A stretch of DNA of 64,000 bases, taken from assembly GCF_044962685.1 (NCBI RefSeq), contig NZ_JBBKTX010000003.1, positions 62,001-126,000 of the forward strand. Reading direction: 5' to 3'. The notes below the pieces were generated by a model. It was not told where the DNA came from. It made no database searches and worked only from the letters and a program-made list of their open reading frames with translations. Positions 1 to 9,283 of the stretch are shown here, one piece after another. The number at the start of each line of letters is the position of its first letter. The first letter of the stretch is position 1. Origin of the DNA: Oceanobacter antarcticus. Its GTDB lineage: Bacteria; Pseudomonadota; Gammaproteobacteria; Pseudomonadales; Oceanobacteraceae. Position numbers and translations under genes: made by a program.

Positions 1-1878
1 TCCGGTAGCACCATCAGCAGCGCGGCGAATCGGATTACCAGTAGCAATACGACACTGCTCAGCAACCTGCCTACCACGGTACCAGCTGATGACAAGGCTG
101 ATTTTATACGCTGGCTGGCTGGCTACGACCCCAGCTCTGCCAGTACCAGCGCTCCTCGACGAGAAATGGAAGATGCCCTGCACAGTCGCCCGGTACTGCT
201 CTCGTATAGCTCCGGCAGCACGACCAAAACCGCCCTGTTTGTCGGTACCAACTCCGGTTACCTGCATGCATTTAATACCGATGAAGATAACCCCAAGGAA
301 TATTTTGCCTTTATCCCTTCTGATCTGTTTGACAGCGCCTATGCCTACTTCAGCAAGAGTGCAGAGCGCAGCTACGGACTGGATGGCTATATTTCCAAAT
401 ATCACATTGATACTAATGGCAATAATATTATCGACTCGGGTGAAAAAGCCTACCTGTATACCGGGATGCGCCGCGGCGGACGGAATTACTATGCTCTCGA
501 CGTCAGCGATCTGGATGCTCCAAAGCTGGCCTGGACCATCAAGGGTGGTAGTGGCGATTTTGCAGAACTGGGACAAACCTGGTCCAAAATGCTGCCGGTT
601 ACCGTACTGTGGAAAGGCAAACAAACCGATGTCCTGATGTTTGCCGGTGGCTATGATGCAACCGAAGACGACAATGCCAAACGCACGACTCACAGCATGG
701 GGAATGCGATTTATATGGTGGAACCGGCAACCGGCAAGCTGCTCTGGAAAGCATCCAGCTCCAGTGGCAATCTGAAGCTCAGCGAGATGACCAGCGGTAT
801 TGTCGGCGACCTTGTACCTGCCGATAACGACGGTGATGGCGATGTGGACACCTTGTATGCCGCCGATCTGGGAGGTCGTATCTGGCGCCTCGACCTGGCT
901 CAGGAAGATGATTTATCCAATAGTCCCGCCACCTTTGCCACAGGTGGGTTGATAGCAGACTTGGGCAAGGACGAGACCGAAGCCAACAACGTGCGGTTTT
1001 TTTCTACCCCGGATCTGACCTATTCCTCCCGCGATACCTTTTTGGACAAAACCACCGGGGCTAGCTACTCCGCCGGTCGTTACCAACTGGTGATTGGCTC
1101 CGGTTATCGTGCTCATCCATTAAACACCGCCACCCAGGATCGGATTTATATTATCAACGACTTTAATGTTGATACCGCGCCCGAGACCTATACCAGTGTT
1201 ACGCTGGATGATCTGGTGGAGTACAACAAACTTGCCACTGCCGACACCGACAAATTAAAAAATGGTGTATACCTCGATTTATCCGGCAGTGGTGAAAAAG
1301 TGCTGTCGAATGCCATCACTTTAAACTACTACAGCTATATCAACAGTTATCAGCCATCGGATTCGTCCTACCGCTCAGGTTGCGAGCCGGATACCGGAAA
1401 GAGCACCCTGTATATTCTGTCATTGCATTACAGCGCAGGGGCTGCTTCGCTGTACAAGGAAGAGATTGAATCCAACTTCCCTGGTATCCAGGACACTCCA
1501 GTGGTGGTGTACCAGGAAAAAGAGGTGGATGGCGATGGCAATAGCAATGGCGATAATTCAACCGATGATCAGACCGAATACTGCCAATCGATTACGGATT
1601 TTGATTACCTGACGCACCTTGTTGATAGCGGGGTTTGTCCTGCTGATTTACTTGATGGCACTGATGGTACTGATGACACGGACTTAACGAGCTGCAGCAG
1701 TAATTGCGACACAACCGATGGTAGTGGCAGTGACGATGATAGTGGCAGTGGCAATGATAGTGACGGTGGCGGTTCGATAATTTCATCACCCTCGATCGTT
1801 AATGGCACAACAACGGTTGAAGTAACCGGTGGGGATGACCCCGTAGAGCAGGCCTACTGGAGGGAACTGGAGCAATGA
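1..1878 (+). CDS. pilY1: PilY1-like type IV pilus tip adhesin, C-terminal part (5' end outside window)
   Basis: The frame is open from the first base of the window, so the N-terminus lies upstream. The visible 625 residues are the C-terminal beta-propeller of the PilY1/PilC family, whose members sit at the pilus tip and govern pilus assembly, adhesion and twitching. Seen in the sequence: the family signature MEDALHSRPVLLSY near residue 56, followed by repeated blade motifs with YALDVSDL, GNAIYMVEPATGKLLW and GRIWRLDL. Two EF-hand-like calcium loops are visible, DTNGNNIIDSGE and DNDGDGDVDTLY; the second matches the conserved PilY1 calcium site just before GGRIWRLDL. The C-terminus is unusual: a low-complexity Asp/Ser/Gly/Thr tail of about 100 residues with several Cys. 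The stop overlaps the start of the next pilin gene (ATGA), so the genes are co-transcribed. Confidence 0.93.
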   Translation, partial: SGSTISSAANRITSSNTTLLSNLPTTVPADDKADFIRWLAGYDPSSASTSAPRREMEDALHSRPVLLSYSSGSTTKTALFVGTNSGYLHAFNTDEDNPKEYFAFIPSDLFDSAYAYFSKSAERSYGLDGYISKYHIDTNGNNIIDSGEKAYLYTGMRRGGRNYYALDVSDLDAPKLAWTIKGGSGDFAELGQTWSKMLPVTVLWKGKQTDVLMFAGGYDATEDDNAKRTTHSMGNAIYMVEPATGKLLWKASSSSGNLKLSEMTSGIVGDLVPADNDGDGDVDTLYAADLGGRIWRLDLAQEDDLSNSPATFATGGLIADLGKDETEANNVRFFSTPDLTYSSRDTFLDKTTGASYSAGRYQLVIGSGYRAHPLNTATQDRIYIINDFNVDTAPETYTSVTLDDLVEYNKLATADTDKLKNGVYLDLSGSGEKVLSNAITLNYYSYINSYQPSDSSYRSGCEPDTGKSTLYILSLHYSAGAASLYKEEIESNFPGIQDTPVVVYQEKEVDGDGNSNGDNSTDDQTEYCQSITDFDYLTHLVDSGVCPADLLDGTDGTDDTDLTSCSSNCDTTDGSGSDDDSGSGNDSDGGGSIISSPSIVNGTTTVEVTGGDDPVEQAYWRELEQ

Positions 1879-2378
1879 TACTGGTCAAGCGGGTTCCCGA
1901 ACCAAGGAGAGCCTCGCCACCCGGTTTCACCCTGATCGAGTTAATGGTCACCATCGCTGTGTTTGCTATTCTCGCGGCGGTGGGCACCCCCTCTATGACC
2001 CGCTACTTTAATAACCAGACCGCAGACCGGATAGTGCGGCAGCTGAATACGGATATCCAGTTTGCTCGCAACCATGCACTGGCCTACAAGTTGGATGTTA
2101 ACATCCAACCCAAATCCGGCAGCTGGAGTAATGGCTGGGAAGTTCGGGAGGCCTCGTCCAACATTCTCGTTCGTCAGGCGACACTGGATCCCACTGCGGG
2201 GACGGTATCCGCGTCGTCGATGTCGTCGGGGAATAGATTAGCTTTCAACGGTGCTGGACGCGCAACCGCCGTTGGCGCGCTGACCATTACCATTACCGGA
2301 TGTACAGGAGACAGGGTCTACCGCATTGAGATCTTGTCTATTGGCCAAATCATTCGATCGGAGAGTAGCTGTGTCTAG
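1875..2378 (+). CDS. Minor pseudopilin, FimT/FimU (GspH) type
   Basis: This is a 167-residue prepilin-like protein. It has a short basic leader ending in PPG, then the type III prepilin motif FTLIELMVTIAVFAILAAV with the conserved Glu at mature position 5. PilD would cleave after the Gly and methylate the Phe. The remainder (RQLNTDIQFARNHALAYKLDV and a C-terminal ITGCTGDRVYRIE) fits the GspH/FimT family, which primes pilus assembly at the inner membrane. Its ATG overlaps the pilY1 stop by 4 bp. Two Cys near the C-terminus could form the usual pilin disulfide. It could be named fimT or fimU; the sequence alone does not decide. Confidence 0.88.
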   Translation: MILVKRVPEPRRASPPGFTLIELMVTIAVFAILAAVGTPSMTRYFNNQTADRIVRQLNTDIQFARNHALAYKLDVNIQPKSGSWSNGWEVREASSNILVRQATLDPTAGTVSASSMSSGNRLAFNGAGRATAVGALTITITGCTGDRVYRIEILSIGQIIRSESSCV

Positions 2379-2979
2379 ATTACGCAGTGGCGCATTGTCT
2401 TCAAAAGGCTTCAGCCTGATTGAAATCATGGTGACGGTCGCCATTACCACCGTCGGTTTGGTCGGCCTGGTCGCCTTGTTACTGGAATCTGACCGCTCCG
2501 CCCAGGATTCCACCAGTCGCTCACTGGCATCCTGGATGATCGATGACTTGACCAATCGTATTATGGCCAATCAGGATGCCGTTGCCAGCTACGACACGGG
2601 GGGCGCTGCGGTCAATTGCTCCGCTCAGCCAACCATGTGTGCGGCCTATCACAACGGTACAGCACACGTTAACAATGCCATATGCAGCGGCGATCAACAG
2701 GCCGCTTTCGATTTATGGAACGTTGCCTGCCCTTCTAACGTTACCGTGCCAGACTCGGACTTTACCCGAGCAGGCAATGCCGATTTTATGGCACCTCCCA
2801 AGCTGTATGTCAACGTACTGACAGGATTGGGGGTTGGTGCATTATCCACCCAGGTTTCTATCACCATGACCTGGGATGTCAGAACCTCAGGCAGAGAAGC
2901 TGACGGCAGCACCAATTACCTGAATGAAGGCAATATCACCAGCCGTACTGACGCCCTTTCAACGGAAATAGACCTGTGA
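2371..2979 (+). CDS. pilV: Type IV pilus minor pilin PilV-like
   Basis: This is a prepilin with leader SSKG and the motif FSLIEIMVTVAITTVGLVGLVALLLES. It belongs to the PilV family, a minor pilin of the tip-priming complex. The open frame reaches back to 2326, but GTG at 2371 is the better start. It follows a GGAGAG ribosome site at 2360-2365, gives a leader of normal length, and overlaps the preceding gene by only 8 bp. The mature part contains four clustered Cys (NCSAQPTMC, ICSGDQ, VACPSN). The stop overlaps the pilW start. Confidence 0.87.
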   Translation: MSRLRSGALSSKGFSLIEIMVTVAITTVGLVGLVALLLESDRSAQDSTSRSLASWMIDDLTNRIMANQDAVASYDTGGAAVNCSAQPTMCAAYHNGTAHVNNAICSGDQQAAFDLWNVACPSNVTVPDSDFTRAGNADFMAPPKLYVNVLTGLGVGALSTQVSITMTWDVRTSGREADGSTNYLNEGNITSRTDALSTEIDL

Positions 2980-3815
2980 AAACCTTTCGTTTCAAACAAC
3001 AGGGCATGACACTGATCGAGCTGATGATCGCTGGAGTTATCTCGATCATCATTGGCCTGGTCGTGATGCAATTAATGATAGGTTCAAATCGCGCATCGAA
3101 CCGTATTGACGGCATGGCACAAGCACAAGAAAACGCCCGCTTTACCCTGACCTGGTTGGCCAAACAGGTTCGCCATGCAGGTTTTAACCCAGAGCTGTTT
3201 GGCGCTGCGATTCAACCAGTGGCTGACCTTTGCACGGGTGCTGGCGTTGTGCCGCCAGCCAACGATGCAGCTTGCACCTGGGAAGCGACAGATCAGGCCG
3301 GAGACCGACTGGCAATCCGTCGCAAATTTAGAGATACAACAGATAACACCTGGGATCAGTTTACCTGCAGCGGCGTTGACCTGGCAGGCTTGCCGGGTGT
3401 CGATGATGAGTCTGTTATTATCGATGTCTACTGGGTTGCATTGAATACCAGCGGAGGCACGGATGACGAATACGATGACGTACTGCGTTGTGCCAGTTAT
3501 CTCGAGAACAGCGGTGCGGATACCATCCTCAGTGGCGGTGTTCAAACCATCGCCTCCGGTATCGAATCCTTTCAGGTGTTGTACGCAGACCCTGGCGCAG
3601 GTGGCACCAATGCCACCCGTTATGTACCGGCCGACCAGGCAACCATCACTGACGTAACAACGATCCGTATTGCCATCCTGGCCAGAGCCTTCAGTGATGC
3701 TGCCAGGGTACAAGGAAAACGCAGCTATGTTGTGCTGGATGCCAATCCGATTACACTGGAAGACAACATCCCGCGACAGATTCTGGCAACGACCGTGTTT
3801 TTCCCTAACCGCTAA
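2976..3815 (+). CDS. pilW: Type IV pilus minor pilin PilW-like
   Basis: This 279-residue prepilin starts with GTG overlapping the pilV stop (GTGA). The leader QQG is followed by MTLIELMIAGVISIIIGLVVMQLM; Met replaces the usual Phe at mature position 1, which PilW proteins tolerate. The segment RIDGMAQAQENARFTLTWLAKQVRHAGF is characteristic of PilW. The C-terminal RSYVVLDANPITLEDNIPRQ-type tail is also usual for the family. With FimU, PilV, PilX and PilY1 it forms the tip complex. No separate pilX gene lies in this window; it may lie upstream of pilY1, outside the window. Confidence 0.88.
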   Translation: MKTFRFKQQGMTLIELMIAGVISIIIGLVVMQLMIGSNRASNRIDGMAQAQENARFTLTWLAKQVRHAGFNPELFGAAIQPVADLCTGAGVVPPANDAACTWEATDQAGDRLAIRRKFRDTTDNTWDQFTCSGVDLAGLPGVDDESVIIDVYWVALNTSGGTDDEYDDVLRCASYLENSGADTILSGGVQTIASGIESFQVLYADPGAGGTNATRYVPADQATITDVTTIRIAILARAFSDAARVQGKRSYVVLDANPITLEDNIPRQILATTVFFPNR

Positions 3816-3844
3816 CGTTTTGACAACAGGAAACCTGAGTACTT

Positions 3845-4291
3845 ATGAGATTGTCTTCGAGAACGTCCAGAACACGCGGTGTTACCCTGATTGAACTGAT
3901 GGTGGTGATTGCCATCATCGGTATTCTGGCAGCTATCGCTATTCCGGGCTATCACAATTATGTACGTCGTGCGCTTAGAACCGATACGATCAAGGAGCTC
4001 TCTCGTATCATGGCAGCACAGGAGCGCTACTACTCTGATGAACTGACTTACAGCGCCGACTTGAGCCAGCTGGGTCTGACCTTGAATGGCGGTTTTTACC
4101 TGATCAAGGATAGCGGCAACGGCAGCACGATATACCAGGTCGCCGCCGCCAGCTGCAATGGTGCCCCTCTGACTCAATGTGTGCAGATAACCGCCACGCC
4201 TCAAGGCACACAAGCAGCCGACGGGACTCTGTTGATGGATTCAACCGGAAGCCAGACTCGTACCGTAGGAGCCGATGTGTATGAGTGGTAG
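3845..4291 (+). CDS. pilE: Type IV pilin PilE-like minor pilin
   Basis: This is a 148-residue prepilin. The leader ends RTRG and the mature part begins VTLIELMVVIAIIGILAAIAIPGYHNYV, close to the PilE/PilA consensus. The helix continues as RRALRTDTIKELSRIMAAQERYYSDE, typical of PilE minor pilins. Two Cys (SCNGAPLTQC) enclose a very short loop. The gene follows pilW by 29 bp and ends the operon. The gap to the convergent ispH gene (4292-4408) shows no clear terminator hairpin with a T-run. Confidence 0.9.
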   Translation: MRLSSRTSRTRGVTLIELMVVIAIIGILAAIAIPGYHNYVRRALRTDTIKELSRIMAAQERYYSDELTYSADLSQLGLTLNGGFYLIKDSGNGSTIYQVAAASCNGAPLTQCVQITATPQGTQAADGTLLMDSTGSQTRTVGADVYEW

Positions 4292-4408
4292 AGTCAGGAG
4301 CAGTCAATCGCCCCGTTATGGCTCTAACCAGGTGATGGGGATTAGCAGCATTGATGGGGAATTCAGGTTTCACTACCGAAATATAAGCAAAAACCTCACA
4401 ACCACCAC

Positions 4409-5353
4409 TCAGACCTCCTTCAATCTGAGTTCTTGCGGCAGCGAAAACACCACATTTTCTTCGGTGCCCTGCACTTCTTGTGGTGCTTGGCCACCCTGAT
4501 CCACCAGGCACTGCACCACTTCTTTTACCAGTACTTCCGGTGCTGATGCCCCGGCGGTTACGCCAACGCTATGGATACCTTGCAGCCATTCGCCACGAAT
4601 TTCACTGGCGTTATCCACCAGATACGCTTTGGCACCCATACGCTCGCCCAGCTCTCGCAAGCGATTGGAGTTGGAACTGTTGGGGGAACCAACCACCAGT
4701 AAAACTTCGCATTCTGCAGCCAATTGCTTGACAGCGTCCTGACGGTTTTGGGTGGCATAACAAATGTCGTTCTTGCGCGGCCCCTGAATCTGGGGAAATT
4801 GCTCTCTCAGAGCGTCAATCACCTTAGCGGTATCGTCCATCGATAACGTCGTCTGGGTCACATACGACAAGCGTGAGGCATCCCTGACCACCAGATTGGT
4901 TACATCCTGCTCATTTTCAACCAGATAGATGCCCCCTCCCCGACGGTGATCATACTGGCCCATGGTGCCTTCCACTTCCGGGTGCCCTTTGTGGCCAATC
5001 AACACACATTCACTGCCATCGGCGCTGTAACGGGCCACTTCGAGGTGCACCTTGGTCACCAGCGGGCAGGTGGCATCAAAGACTTTCAAGCCCCGATCCG
5101 TGGCATTTTTGCGCACCGTCTGAGCAACACCATGAGCCGAGAAGATAACAATGCTGCCATCCGGTACTTCATCCAGCTCATCAACAAAAATGGCCCCGCG
5201 CTGACGCAAGTCGTTCACCACGAACTTGTTGTGCACCACTTCATGGCGCACATAAATCGGCGGATCAAACAATTCCAGCGCCCGGTTGACGATATCAATG
5301 GCACGATCAACACCGGCACAAAACCCGCGCGGGTTGGCGAGCTTAATCTGCAT
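4409..5353 (-). CDS. ispH: 4-hydroxy-3-methylbut-2-enyl diphosphate reductase (IspH/LytB)
   Basis: This [4Fe-4S] enzyme carries out the last MEP-pathway step, producing IPP and DMAPP. The 314-residue length matches the family. The three cluster cysteines are in NPRGFCAGV, DATCPLVTKVH and NDICYATQNRQ. The catalytic histidines are in VRHEVVHNK and IGHKGHPEVEGTMGQ, and the SPNSSNSNRL substrate loop is intact. The frame is open back to 5395, but ATG at 5353 gives the conserved start MQIKLANPRGFCAGV and overlaps the upstream fkpB by only 11 bp. It is the last gene of the ribF-ileS-lspA-fkpB-ispH run. Confidence 0.97.
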   Translation of the reverse strand: MQIKLANPRGFCAGVDRAIDIVNRALELFDPPIYVRHEVVHNKFVVNDLRQRGAIFVDELDEVPDGSIVIFSAHGVAQTVRKNATDRGLKVFDATCPLVTKVHLEVARYSADGSECVLIGHKGHPEVEGTMGQYDHRRGGGIYLVENEQDVTNLVVRDASRLSYVTQTTLSMDDTAKVIDALREQFPQIQGPRKNDICYATQNRQDAVKQLAAECEVLLVVGSPNSSNSNRLRELGERMGAKAYLVDNASEIRGEWLQGIHSVGVTAGASAPEVLVKEVVQCLVDQGGQAPQEVQGTEENVVFSLPQELRLKEV

Positions 5354-5801
5354 GGGCGTTCTCGACAGCCTTGACGTCAAGGATCTGTACTTCAAAGGTC
5401 AGAATCTTGCCTGCCAGTGGATGGTTAAAATCCACCTCCACCCAGTCACCCTCCACACTGGCAATCACTCCCGGCAGTTCGGTGTTGGAGGCATCGGCAA
5501 ATGACACCACCAGGCCTGGAGAGATCGGCAGATCAGCAGCAAAATCTGAACGTTTCATGCGTTGGACATTGTTCGGGTTATGCTGACCAAAAGCGTGCTC
5601 CGGGTCGACACTGAAAGTCTTGTGATCCCCTGTCACCAATCCTGGCAGCAGGCTTTCAAAACCTTCCGGCAGATTACCGTCACCGATCACCAACTGTGCC
5701 GGAGTGGCCTCAAAGGTGGAATCAATCACCTGGCCATCCGCCAGTTTCAGGGCAAAGTGAAGAGATACGGTACTACCACTGGAAATGATGTCTGTAGCCA
5801 T
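5343..5801 (-). CDS. fkpB: FKBP-type peptidyl-prolyl isomerase, SlpA/FkpB type
   Basis: This is a 152-residue FKBP of the SlyD/SlpA group, a cytoplasmic prolyl isomerase and chaperone. The FKBP core (GSTVSLHFALKLADGQVIDSTF, then GDGNLPEGFESLLPGLVTGD) is interrupted by the insert-in-flap domain (PEHAFGQHNPNNVQRM through DFNHPLAGKILTFEVQILDV), as usual for SlpA. It lacks the metal-binding His-rich tail of SlyD, which supports fkpB. The position between lspA and ispH is the conserved gammaproteobacterial arrangement. The 54 bp gap to lspA shows nothing notable. Confidence 0.95.
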   Translation of the reverse strand: MATDIISSGSTVSLHFALKLADGQVIDSTFEATPAQLVIGDGNLPEGFESLLPGLVTGDHKTFSVDPEHAFGQHNPNNVQRMKRSDFAADLPISPGLVVSFADASNTELPGVIASVEGDWVEVDFNHPLAGKILTFEVQILDVKAVENAHAD

Positions 5802-5855
5802 GGGGTCACCTTTTGTTATGCTTTTGTGCTGCTTTTACAACGCTGCAGCGCTGAT

Positions 5856-6377
5856 TTAATCGCCATTACTTGCTGATGCAGTGGCTGATTTACTAGCCCT
5901 CAAACTGTCGCGAATTACGTCGATAGCCATCATGATGGCACCGATCGTAATGGCCGAGTCAGCAATATTAAACGCTGGGAAATAAGCGTTTTGCCAGTGC
6001 ACCGAGATAAAATCAATCACATGTCCGAACAGGACACGGTCAAACAGGTTACCCAGTGCCCCACCCAGAATCAGCGCCAGCGCAATGCCAAGCCAGCGTT
6101 GATGCCGAGGTAATCGGCTCATCCAGACCACCAGCATGACACTGACGGCGGCCGAGATAAACGTAAAGAACCAGCGTTGCCAGCCCGGTTGGTCGGCCAG
6201 CAAACTGAATGCAGCCCCTTTGTTGTACAGCAGGGTAAAATCCAGCACCGGTAGCAAGTAGATCGGATCACCATAAATCAGCCAGGCTTCAGCAACCTGC
6301 TTGGTGGCAATATCGACCACAAACACCAACACGGTGAGCCAGACCCAGACCAGTGCACTTGTTTTAATAGATGGCAT
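5856..6377 (-). CDS. lspA: Lipoprotein signal peptidase (signal peptidase II)
   Basis: This is an inner-membrane aspartyl protease that removes the signal peptide of diacylated prolipoproteins. The 173 residues contain four hydrophobic segments. The two catalytic aspartates lie in GNLFDRVLFGHVIDFI and FNIADSAITIG, and the conserved NKGAAFSLL box is present. The ATG overlaps the ileS stop (TGATG), indicating translational coupling. The C-terminal SKSATASASNGD tail is extra to the family core. Confidence 0.96.
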   Translation of the reverse strand: MPSIKTSALVWVWLTVLVFVVDIATKQVAEAWLIYGDPIYLLPVLDFTLLYNKGAAFSLLADQPGWQRWFFTFISAAVSVMLVVWMSRLPRHQRWLGIALALILGGALGNLFDRVLFGHVIDFISVHWQNAYFPAFNIADSAITIGAIMMAIDVIRDSLRASKSATASASNGD

Positions 6378-9283
6378 CAGGCGTACAGGCGAACTTCGCC
6401 CTCTCCTTCAACGTTGTCGATACAACGACCACACAAGGTCGGGTGCTCGATGTAACGACCGACTGTGTCGCTGTGGTGCCAACAACGCTCACATTTTTCG
6501 GCGGTTGATGCCGTAACGTTGATACGCAAGCCGCTCAGCTCGGTAGCGTCGCCCATATCATTGGTGAACGGCTCAACCCTGGCTGCTGAAGTCATCAGCA
6601 CAAAGCGTAATTCGTTGCCCAGTTTTTCCAGTGCTGGCTTGAGTTCGTCACTGGCATACAACACCAGGTCTGCACCCAGGCTGGCACCGATGATTTTGTC
6701 ACCACGGGCTTTTTCCAGCTGACCATTCACCGCTTCCTTGACCCTGAGAATGGTTTGCCAGTAGTGGTTATCAAAGCCGTTGTCGTTGAGTGCAGGAAAG
6801 CCGGTATACCATTCTGCCAGCAGCACCGACGCGTCACGCTCGCCTGGCAGGTTGTCCCAGATTTCTTCAGCGGTAAACGACAATATTGGCGCAATCCAGC
6901 GAGCCATGGCTTCCAGTACATGGAACAGCGCGGTTTGGGCACTGCGGCGCGGCAGGCCGTCGGCCTTGCAGGTGTATTGACGATCCTTGATGACATCCAG
7001 ATAGAAGCCACCCAGTTCACTGACGCAGAAGTTCATCAGTGTTTTGGTCAGGCCCTTGAAGTCATAATCCATATAAAAGGCAATCACCTTCTCTTGCAGC
7101 GTACGGGTGTAATCCACCATCCAGGCATCCAATGGCAGCAGCTGTTCGCCCGCGACCAGATCGGTCTGTGGATCAAAACCATGAATATTGGCCAACAAGA
7201 AACGACAGGTATTGCGCACTCGACGATAGGCATCGGCGTTACGTTTGAGAATCTCGTCGGAGACGGTCATTTCGCCGCTGTAGTCGGTGTCGGCAACCCA
7301 CCAGCGCAAGATGTCGCCCCCCAGACTGTTCAGCACTTTTTGTGGCTCAACGGTGTTACCCAAGGATTTCGACATTTTGCGACCGTTGGCATCCACGGTA
7401 AAACCATGGGTCAGTACGGTTTTGTACGGAGCTTGTCCATAAGCTGCCACACTGGTCAGCAAGGAGCTCTGGAACCAGCCACGGTGCTGATCAGAACCTT
7501 CCAGATACATATCCGCCGGGAAAGTCAGCTCTTCGCGCCGCTGGCATACCGAGGTATGTGTTACTCCGGAGTCGAACCAGACGTCCAGCGTGTCGGTAAC
7601 CTTGACGTAGTCTGCGGCTTCATCGCCCAACAGTTCCGCAGCATCCAGTTCGAACCAGGCATCAATACCCACGGCTTCTACTTTTTGCGCGACCTGTTCA
7701 ATCAGTTCGGCAGTACGGGGATGCAATTCACTGCTGTCCTTATGGACAAACAGCGCGATCGGTACACCCCAGGTACGCTGCCGCGAGATACACCAGTCCG
7801 GCCGATCCGTCATCATGCTTTCAATACGGGCCTTGCCCCAACCCGGACGCCATTCAACGGCATTTTCCACTTCGTGCATGGCCTGCTGCAGCAAGCCATT
7901 CTGGTTCATGGCAATAAACCACTGTGGCGTGGCGCGGAAGATGATTGGGGTTTTGTGACGCCAGCAATGCGGGTAACTGTGCGTGATATTGGCTTTTTTC
8001 AGCAATGCCCCACACTCGTTGAGAATCCCCAAGACGCGGAAGTTACCCTTGTCAGCCGTGCTGAGCCCGGTCAGTTCCAATGCTTGCAAGGCCGCGTTAT
8101 CAATAAAATGACCATGGCTGTCAACCAGCATCTCGGCGGCAGTGATACCAAAAACCTGACAGACGTTATAGTCGTCGGCACCATGCATCGGAGCGGTATG
8201 AACAGAGCCAGTGCCGGAGTCAGCCGTCACATGGTCACCGGTGATAATCGGTACGTATTTTTCTGCGCTATCGGCCGCAGGCATAAAGGGATGTCGAACC
8301 GCAAACGGGGCACTGTCGCCAGCGGCCAGCTGTTCAGGGGTCCAACCCAATACCGCGCCCTTGGCGGTAGCAACCACGTCGTAATCACTGGCATCAATGC
8401 CATAACGCGCCATTGAGTCAGCCACCAGGTCGGCCGCCAGCACCAAAAGTTCATCCTGCTCTTTCAGCAGTACCAGCGAGTATTCCAGCGTTGGGTGTAT
8501 CGATACGGCTTCGTTCGCTGGCAATGTCCAGGGAGTGGTTGTCCAGATCACGATGCTGGCAGTTTTACTCGCCAGTGTCGCTTCGGCACCAAAGGCAACC
8601 AGCAACTGCGCGGTATCCGGGAAGGCAAACTTCACATCAATCGCCACCGACTTTTTATCTTGGTGTTCAACCTCGGCTTCGGCCAGGGCAGAGCCACAAG
8701 CCGGACACCAGTTCACCGGTTTGAAGCCCTTGTGCAGATGGCCCTTGTCGATGATTTTGCCCAGCGTCCGAATGATGTCCGCTTCGGTTGTAAAATCCAT
8801 GGTGAGGTAAGGGTTATCCCAGTCGCCCAACACCATCAGGCGCTTGAAATCTTCGCGCTGACCGTCAACCTGTTTGGCAGCGTATTCGCGGCAATGACGG
8901 CGAAATTCACTGGCGCTGACCTTGTCGCCGACCTTGCCTACCTGCTCTTCCACTTTTAGTTCAATCGGTAAGCCATGGCAGTCCCAGCCGGGTACATAAG
9001 GGGCATCAAAGCCACTCATGGTCCGTGACTTGACGATCATGTCTTTCAGAATCTTGTTTACCGCGTGGCCGATATGAATTTTGCCATTGGCGTATGGAGG
9101 GCCATCGTGCAGTACAAACGTGTTACGCCCGGCACGGGCGGCACGAATCTGCTGGTACAGCCCCATGCTCTCCCAGCGCGCCAGCATATCCGGTTCGCGC
9201 TTGGCCAGATTGCCACGCATTGGAAATTCGGTATCCGGCAAATTCAGGGTCGGTTTGTACTGGCTGTCCACTTTATCGTTCAT
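6377..9283 (-). CDS. ileS: Isoleucyl-tRNA synthetase
   Basis: This class I aminoacyl-tRNA synthetase charges tRNA-Ile and edits valine. It has 968 residues, slightly longer than the E. coli enzyme. Visible motifs are the HIGH signature (GKIHIGHAVNK) and KMSKS (GRKMSKSLGN). Two zinc sites are present: WCPACGSALAEAE near residue 190 and the C-terminal CERCWHH...CGRC finger. The CP1 editing domain lies between residues of about 200 and 400. The gene overlaps ribF by 11 bp upstream and lspA by 1 bp downstream. Confidence 0.98.
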   Translation of the reverse strand: MNDKVDSQYKPTLNLPDTEFPMRGNLAKREPDMLARWESMGLYQQIRAARAGRNTFVLHDGPPYANGKIHIGHAVNKILKDMIVKSRTMSGFDAPYVPGWDCHGLPIELKVEEQVGKVGDKVSASEFRRHCREYAAKQVDGQREDFKRLMVLGDWDNPYLTMDFTTEADIIRTLGKIIDKGHLHKGFKPVNWCPACGSALAEAEVEHQDKKSVAIDVKFAFPDTAQLLVAFGAEATLASKTASIVIWTTTPWTLPANEAVSIHPTLEYSLVLLKEQDELLVLAADLVADSMARYGIDASDYDVVATAKGAVLGWTPEQLAAGDSAPFAVRHPFMPAADSAEKYVPIITGDHVTADSGTGSVHTAPMHGADDYNVCQVFGITAAEMLVDSHGHFIDNAALQALELTGLSTADKGNFRVLGILNECGALLKKANITHSYPHCWRHKTPIIFRATPQWFIAMNQNGLLQQAMHEVENAVEWRPGWGKARIESMMTDRPDWCISRQRTWGVPIALFVHKDSSELHPRTAELIEQVAQKVEAVGIDAWFELDAAELLGDEAADYVKVTDTLDVWFDSGVTHTSVCQRREELTFPADMYLEGSDQHRGWFQSSLLTSVAAYGQAPYKTVLTHGFTVDANGRKMSKSLGNTVEPQKVLNSLGGDILRWWVADTDYSGEMTVSDEILKRNADAYRRVRNTCRFLLANIHGFDPQTDLVAGEQLLPLDAWMVDYTRTLQEKVIAFYMDYDFKGLTKTLMNFCVSELGGFYLDVIKDRQYTCKADGLPRRSAQTALFHVLEAMARWIAPILSFTAEEIWDNLPGERDASVLLAEWYTGFPALNDNGFDNHYWQTILRVKEAVNGQLEKARGDKIIGASLGADLVLYASDELKPALEKLGNELRFVLMTSAARVEPFTNDMGDATELSGLRINVTASTAEKCERCWHHSDTVGRYIEHPTLCGRCIDNVEGEGEVRLYA

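Noticed and set aside
6755..8416. Long open frame (553 codons) on the plus strand opposite ileS
   Set aside because: Antisense to a fully conserved gene, no ribosome site, composition Gln/His/Arg-rich; a shadow of ileS codon use.
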